Assembly: GCF_020085105.1 (NCBI RefSeq)
Contig: NC_058046.1
Span: forward strand, 17,996,175 to 18,060,174
Length of the DNA: 64,000 nt
Source of the DNA: Siniperca chuatsi
Lineage: Eukaryota; Chordata; Actinopteri; Centrarchiformes; Sinipercidae
Direction: 5' to 3'
Of the stretch, positions 59,801 to 64,000 are shown piece after piece. Made by a program: the position numbers and the translations under genes. The notes under the pieces were generated by a model. The model saw nothing but the letters and a program-made list of their open reading frames with translations, was not told where the DNA came from and did no database searches. Position 1 is the stretch's first letter. Each line of letters starts with the position of its first letter.

Positions 59801-62800
59801 TTCACAGGGGAATGCAACGCTACATCTCTACCCTCACTTTCGACCACTCCTTGAGTTCAACGGTAAGCCCTTTCTTCTTGTTTTAGCTTCAGTAACTCAT
59901 AATGGCTTTCTGAAAAGTGCACTATTTAAATTATTTGCCACGGTTGTACTGAAAATGTTCGGATTTTGCTCCCAAGTGAAATGCCATGCCTCTCTACTGT
60001 ACTTATTCTTTATAGAAATCCATTTTATGTTCCCTAAATTAATCATTATGTGTAGGTTTGGTGTCTGCATGCAGATTTTGCACTGTTTCTAATGTGATGC
60101 GTCACATAACAGAAACATTTCTAAATATATCACATAATAGAACAGTTTAGTACATGTTTTATGTATTCCCTGAGGGGATAATCACTTAAATCTAGTGGCT
60201 TTGCATCTCCCTGCCTTTGATACTGAAATTAGCATGAAATATATCGTCCTTTTGTGATAAGATCAGCACTGCAGTCTTGATGCACAACTTTGACTGTAGT
60301 ACCTAAAGATTCTAATTAATGCATTTGAGAAATGCATGTGCGTAAATGATTGCATTTTTTATTGATTCCCCCCCCCCCCTCTGCTGCCATCAGGATGAAA
60401 AACACAAAGAGGTTAAAGTGTTAAAATTTACTGGAACAGCAGGGAGGCACAGCATTAGGAATAGTGAACAGGAGATGAGTGTAATTATGAGCTGCACACA
60501 GAGATTGGTTCCTTTGAGGTTTAAGATAGTGCTCTGCTGTGTGGCCCATGAATATTTCCTACTGGAAACTGTTAAAGTTAATCTAAGTGTGAATTAACAG
60601 ACTCAAGTTCAAGTTCAAACGTTGAGAGTTTTGCTTTTTTAGATAAAGCAAACTGAATTTAAAGCAACATTTCATCCATAGCATAGACTGAAATGTTGGC
60701 TGTTTGATGCTGTGTGTGTCTCATGATGTGTAACCGTGAGGTTTTTTTTATATGTTTCTGGTTATCACAGGTCAGGCTTGTGTTTTGTGATTTGAGGTCT
60801 AGTTTAGGTGCTTCACCTTGATGACTTGACATTGAGTGATAGGCTTTGACGTATCAAGTTTTCTCTATAAATCAGACCAGACTCCTGTTCCCCTCTCGTT
60901 TCATTTGGGCCGTTTGTTTACTCTTACATGGAAGAAAGAGACGTAATCAGCGGCACATTGTTTTTAAGGCAGGTGGTCTCTCTCTCTGCGTCAGCAGTGG
61001 TCTGAAGCTTCTGGATGTTGAGGTGGTCGTGCAGAAAGTCTGGGTGTGCCGGCTGTCTGAGTGGGAGCATCAGCATGGAGGGGGAGGGGGAGGGGAGGGG
61101 GCAGTGGGCAATAATGTACGTGTGTGCGTTGACAGTAAGCGTGTAGCGAGTGAGGGTTCACTGGGTGCGGACCGGAGCGCTCATGGTATGGCGTGTGAAT
61201 CCCACGCCCTGTCGACAGCAGTGCAGTGGAGTCAGGAGGAGCTGCTGAGAAATGTCACAGCCATTACAGACGGCACAGCCCAGACTCCAGCAGCAACAGC
61301 TCCACTCCGCAGGCCTGCAGAGCCTCGCAACACCAATGATCTGCTGCTGGAATACAAGCATGCTTTTTACTTGAACTTCATCGCCGCCTCTGGAAATGCA
61401 CTATATCAGGCATTTGTTTACCTGTCACAGCGGCTGAGGATGACTCATCAGAAAAGCGCCATATATCCTTAAGTGGGAGTAGCTGCTGATTATACAGTTT
61501 GGTCTCCTTTGAGACATGCTTGGAGATAGTTCTTCATATTGTTTTGGACTTACATAAAGGATGTTTAACTGTCGTTTTGTCTTTATCTTATCAACCTGTT
61601 GTTGTCACAGGTCAAATGACTCATTGTTACACAACAAAGATTTTACTGCTGTTGTGTTGTTTACTGGTTTTCTTTAGATATGTTTGCACTGCATCTGGTT
61701 TGACCTGGTTTAGTCCAACAAGTTCTTTTTTAGTCTTGGTCGATGCAGCATTTTTGAAGCCTTTGCCCTTTTCCTTGTGCACAGGATCTCCAGTGTAGCC
61801 TTCTCAGTTACAGTCAGTTGAGGAACTTAGCACCCATCGGCAAGTATCGCTCTTGTTTCCTTTTCACCTTTCAGGAGACTAAGAGGACTTTCTTCAGCCA
61901 CAGTGGACGAATATGTCTGTTTTGAGGCTGTTTGATTCACTTTTTTAAAAATAGACTTGCATAATTGCTATCTTTTTAGTAATGCATAGATGCATGCATG
62001 TGTATGTTTGTAACAATCCTGACTGAGTGAAGTATAGACCAGCAGCCTTATAGAGATCCATCGTGATACTTGATAATATCTGCATACATATATAATATTT
62101 TATCTACGAGAGCAACAGTCATCCTGTCACCTTTTGCGTTACAGGGATGGCTCAGTATTGCAAGACTGTGGGAATACACTTCTACAAGACGTGTGATAGG
62201 AGGCAGATGCAATGATATTGTGTCCATGCTGATGTAAGAGAAACATAAAGGAATGCTAATGTGCCACAGCAGCAGTGGCCCTGCACAAGGATGTGATTTG
62301 TGCTGGCTGTTAACACCTGCCTCTTCCTATGAAACAGCCTCAGTGTCATCCCAGGCTTGTGTGCGTGTGTGCGTGTGTGTCGAGGGAAGATGGGGTGGTG
62401 GGTGTGGGTGTGGGTGGGGTTTATTTTGTCAATAGTGGGGGTATGTCTAAATAGTGATCCTGTTCTCGTGCTCAGAGTCATGGTCTGAGGGAGACTCGGG
62501 GCTCATGTGTGGTGGTTGTGCTGGAGTAACCTCACAGTGCGTTGCCTCACAGTCGTTCTTCACTGGCTAGCTTTATGTCCCATGCCTCATGCTAAAGCTG
62601 CCAGTTGAAGAGCTGTTGTGTGTAACCATGACAACAGGCCGCTCCGCAGAGGAGACGGTGAGAAAAAGGGAGACTCTAACAAGTGTGTTAAAATTGAAGT
62701 TTTATCTGTGAGGGTGTGGCCACTGTGTGAATTTATCAATGCTTTTTCTCAGATGTGTTAATGCGTGTATACAGCTAACAAACATATCTTTATGCAGATC

Positions 62801-63660
62801 ATCCTGTGCATTTTTGCAATTCAGTTACAAATGCACACTTCTTGCAGATGCAAGCCTGCAAGCACAAGAAGTTGACAGTGTTCACTGGCCTCCCTCAGAT
62901 TTCCAAGTATTGACTACACTGCGGCTTCCAGTAGCACATGATAGCACAATAGAGGCGACAGCTTCCTGCGGCTACTCAACTTTTTTTAAAATAATTTTTG
63001 TTATTATGAATTTATCCTGAAGGAGACACCTGTACACACGGTGTTTGTATATTCCAGGTGTTATGGACTATCTGTCTGCTGAGATCTCCACCTCCAAGCA
63101 GAAAAAGTTCAGTCTGGTGACATTTGTGGACACACCGGGTTTGGTGGACGGGGACATGGTCTACCCTTTTAATGTCAACAGTGCCATCACCTGGTTGGGT
63201 ATGTCTTTGCACCTGTAAGTTTTACTATCTACTCTAAAGCTGCTGTGTTTCTCCAATGGATGTTTTTTAATATTTTATTTTTTGGTGCAGGAGAACAGGC
63301 TGACCTGGTATTTGTGTTCTTCGACCCGATGGGCCAGGCACTCTGCAAACGCACGCTCAACATCGTGGAGAAGCTGAGTGAGAAATGTGGAGACAAGCTG
63401 ATGTTCTACCTCAGCAAAGCAGATGAAGCCGGGAAGGAAACGGACAGACAGGTAAGTTCACTTAATATGGGGCTTAAAAAAATAAAGTTTAGATTGATAT
63501 GATCCCCAAAAAGTTAAGTTAAACCTAAAACAAATTTGCTTGTATTTGTTTATTTCTGCAGAGGGTGATGATGCAGATAGTCCAGGAACTGTGTCGCCGT
63601 CCAGGTCTCAACAAATGTGGTTTTGAGATGCCTACAATATACATCCCCAACCCACAGAGG
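55241..63660 (+). CDS. EHD/sarcalumenin-like dynamin-superfamily GTPase (partial, runs off the right edge)
   Basis: The N-terminal 258 residues of a GTPase, in seven coding exons: 55241-55352, 56838-56949, 59004-59097, 59808-59862, 63058-63198, 63291-63451, 63562-63660 (the last ends in a good donor, so more exons follow beyond 64,000). The G1 loop GNHSAGKSS is at 63-71, the G2 Thr in ETQGFTF at about 94, G3 DTPG at 149-152 and G4 SKAD at 213-216. Surrounding blocks such as VFFDPMGQALCKRTLNIVEK and KADEAGKE-DRQRVMMQ fit the EHD and sarcalumenin branch of the dynamin superfamily, whose members bind and remodel membranes. I do not recognise the exact gene; the N-terminus (MSGRKPRSVANPLES) is not that of EHD1-4 and there is no signal peptide as in sarcalumenin. 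Exon 2, which encodes the P-loop, has a (TG)28 tract right before its acceptor. Confidence 0.85.
55766..55830. repeat. Alternating purine-pyrimidine tract with inverted symmetry (Z-DNA/hairpin prone)
   Basis: (TG)n passes into (CG)n on the left (GTGTGCGTGCGCGCGCGCGC), then a short spacer holding CAGACTTTGCTG, then (CG)n passing into (CA)n on the right (GCGCGCGCACACACACA). The right arm is nearly the reverse complement of the left. It lies in intron 1 of the GTPase gene. Confidence 0.85.
56081..56165 (+). repeat. TAGGGCT-family MITE fragment in GTPase intron 1
   Basis: It starts TAGAGCTACAACTAATGATT followed by ATTTTCATTATCGATCTGAT, the left end of the same family seen at 38.6, 57.7 and 58.6 kb. 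The right half was not found. Confidence 0.6.
56775..56830 (+). repeat. (TG)28 microsatellite abutting the exon 2 acceptor
   Basis: Fifty-six bases of uninterrupted TG are followed directly by CTTTCAG and then exon 2 of the GTPase gene. The repeat therefore takes the place of the upstream polypyrimidine tract and branch region. Confidence 0.95.
57674..57973 (+). mobile_element. TAGGGCT-family MITE in GTPase intron 2
   Basis: It begins TAGAGCTGCAACGATTAATT and ends with TTGATTAATTATTTTGGCTCTA. The core includes AACAGTGAAAACTGTCCATC, matching the rbm19-intron copy. It is non-coding. Confidence 0.65.
58560..58922 (-). mobile_element. TAGGGCT-family MITE in GTPase intron 2, reverse orientation
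   Basis: It ends with TTGCAGCCCTA, so its reverse complement begins TAGGGCTGCAACTTGCAATT followed by TTTTCATTATCGG, the typical left end. The left side carries TCAATTGATTAGCTGATAGA as the opposite end. It lies about 80 bases upstream of exon 3 and contributes DNA close to that acceptor. Confidence 0.65.
60366..60380. repeat. Short C homopolymer in GTPase intron 4
   Basis: About twelve C in a row within the 3.2-kb intron between coding exons 4 and 5. The rest of this intron, about 59,863-63,057, includes a G-rich patch near 61,075-61,105 and a GT-rich patch near 62,360-62,420, with no recognisable gene or transposon. Confidence 0.7.
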
Positions 63661-64000
63661 GTAAGGCTGTTTGCTAAAAATTCCTAAATCATTCAGTGCC
63701 CCTTCCCCCAAACCTCCCCACCCCCCACCTCCTCACCAGATTGGATTCACAGCTCTCTGCTATCTTTGGGGTCGAACAGCCATTGATTATCCTTGAATGT
63801 AAATTATCCACTCCAGATTTCCTGGTGGCTCTTGATGGCTGGAACAGGATGATTCATTTTGCAATATGATGAGAGAGTTATCCACTGTTGGGGGGGCAGG
63901 GGTTGTAAACCATGGCCTTTGATCAGCCACATTTGACAATGGCAGCCCCAGTCCTGAGTTATTGCTGCACCATCTTATGATCTACAACCATAAAGCTCCA

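Noticed and set aside
60846-61472. A 208-codon plus-strand open frame within GTPase intron 4
   Set aside because: It lies in a locally GC-rich stretch, includes a Gly run from a GGGGGA repeat, matches no family I know, and is not needed to join exons 4 and 5, which are in phase without it. An alternative exon cannot be excluded.

Overview
The window looks like nuclear DNA of a teleost fish, probably a percomorph. The evidence is vertebrate multi-exon genes with small introns, GT-AG splicing, AT-rich non-coding DNA, and repeat families typical of teleosts (an R4/Rex6-type LINE with a restriction-like endonuclease, L2-type LINE tails, Tc1/mariner-like and other foldback MITEs, CA/TG microsatellites). 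No rRNA, tRNA, CRISPR or phage feature was seen.

Layout from left to right. 1-2.7 kb: LINE tail, a MITE and the 3' UTR of gene 1. 2.7-10.1 kb (-): an AidB-like acyl-CoA dehydrogenase (649 aa, 14 coding exons). 11.7-23 kb (-): morc2, a GHKL ATPase with CW zinc finger (1054 aa, 27 coding exons). 25.8-27.5 kb (-): tmem219-like membrane protein (273 aa). 29.5-33.8 kb (-): plbd2, lysosomal phospholipase B-like 2 (563 aa). 34.3-42.0 kb (-): rbm19, a six-RRM ribosome-biogenesis factor (925 aa). 42.7-45.4 kb (+): an R4/Rex6-like LINE with few breaks. 46.9-50.6 kb (-): a class II GLUT transporter of the GLUT11 group (510 aa). 50.6-55.2 kb: gene-poor, MITE-rich DNA. 55.2 kb to the right edge (+): the first seven coding exons of a dynamin-superfamily GTPase related to EHD and sarcalumenin proteins; it runs off the window. 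All exon models were assembled by hand from reading frame plus splice sites, and each complete model has a length divisible by three.

Six genes are transcribed leftward in tandem and the GTPase is divergent. They do not form one pathway: chromatin silencing (morc2), lysosomal hydrolysis (plbd2), pre-rRNA processing (rbm19), sugar transport (GLUT11-like), flavin-dependent oxidation (acyl-CoA dehydrogenase) and membrane/GTPase roles. As I recall the human map, the plbd2/rbm19 neighbourhood lies on 12q24 and MORC2 and SLC2A11 on 22q11-q12, so the order here may keep old vertebrate linkage.

I saw no wholly new gene system. The most interesting signals are regulatory and structural: TG repeats abutting two splice acceptors, a GC-AG intron, a perfect palindrome overlapping an E-box in the tmem219-like promoter, an M-box-like site and a start codon embedded in a YY1-like motif in plbd2, a nearly perfect foldback MITE with a TA duplication, a scattered MITE family with five copies, and a probable piggyBac relic inside morc2. 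No retrovirus or LTR element was recognised.
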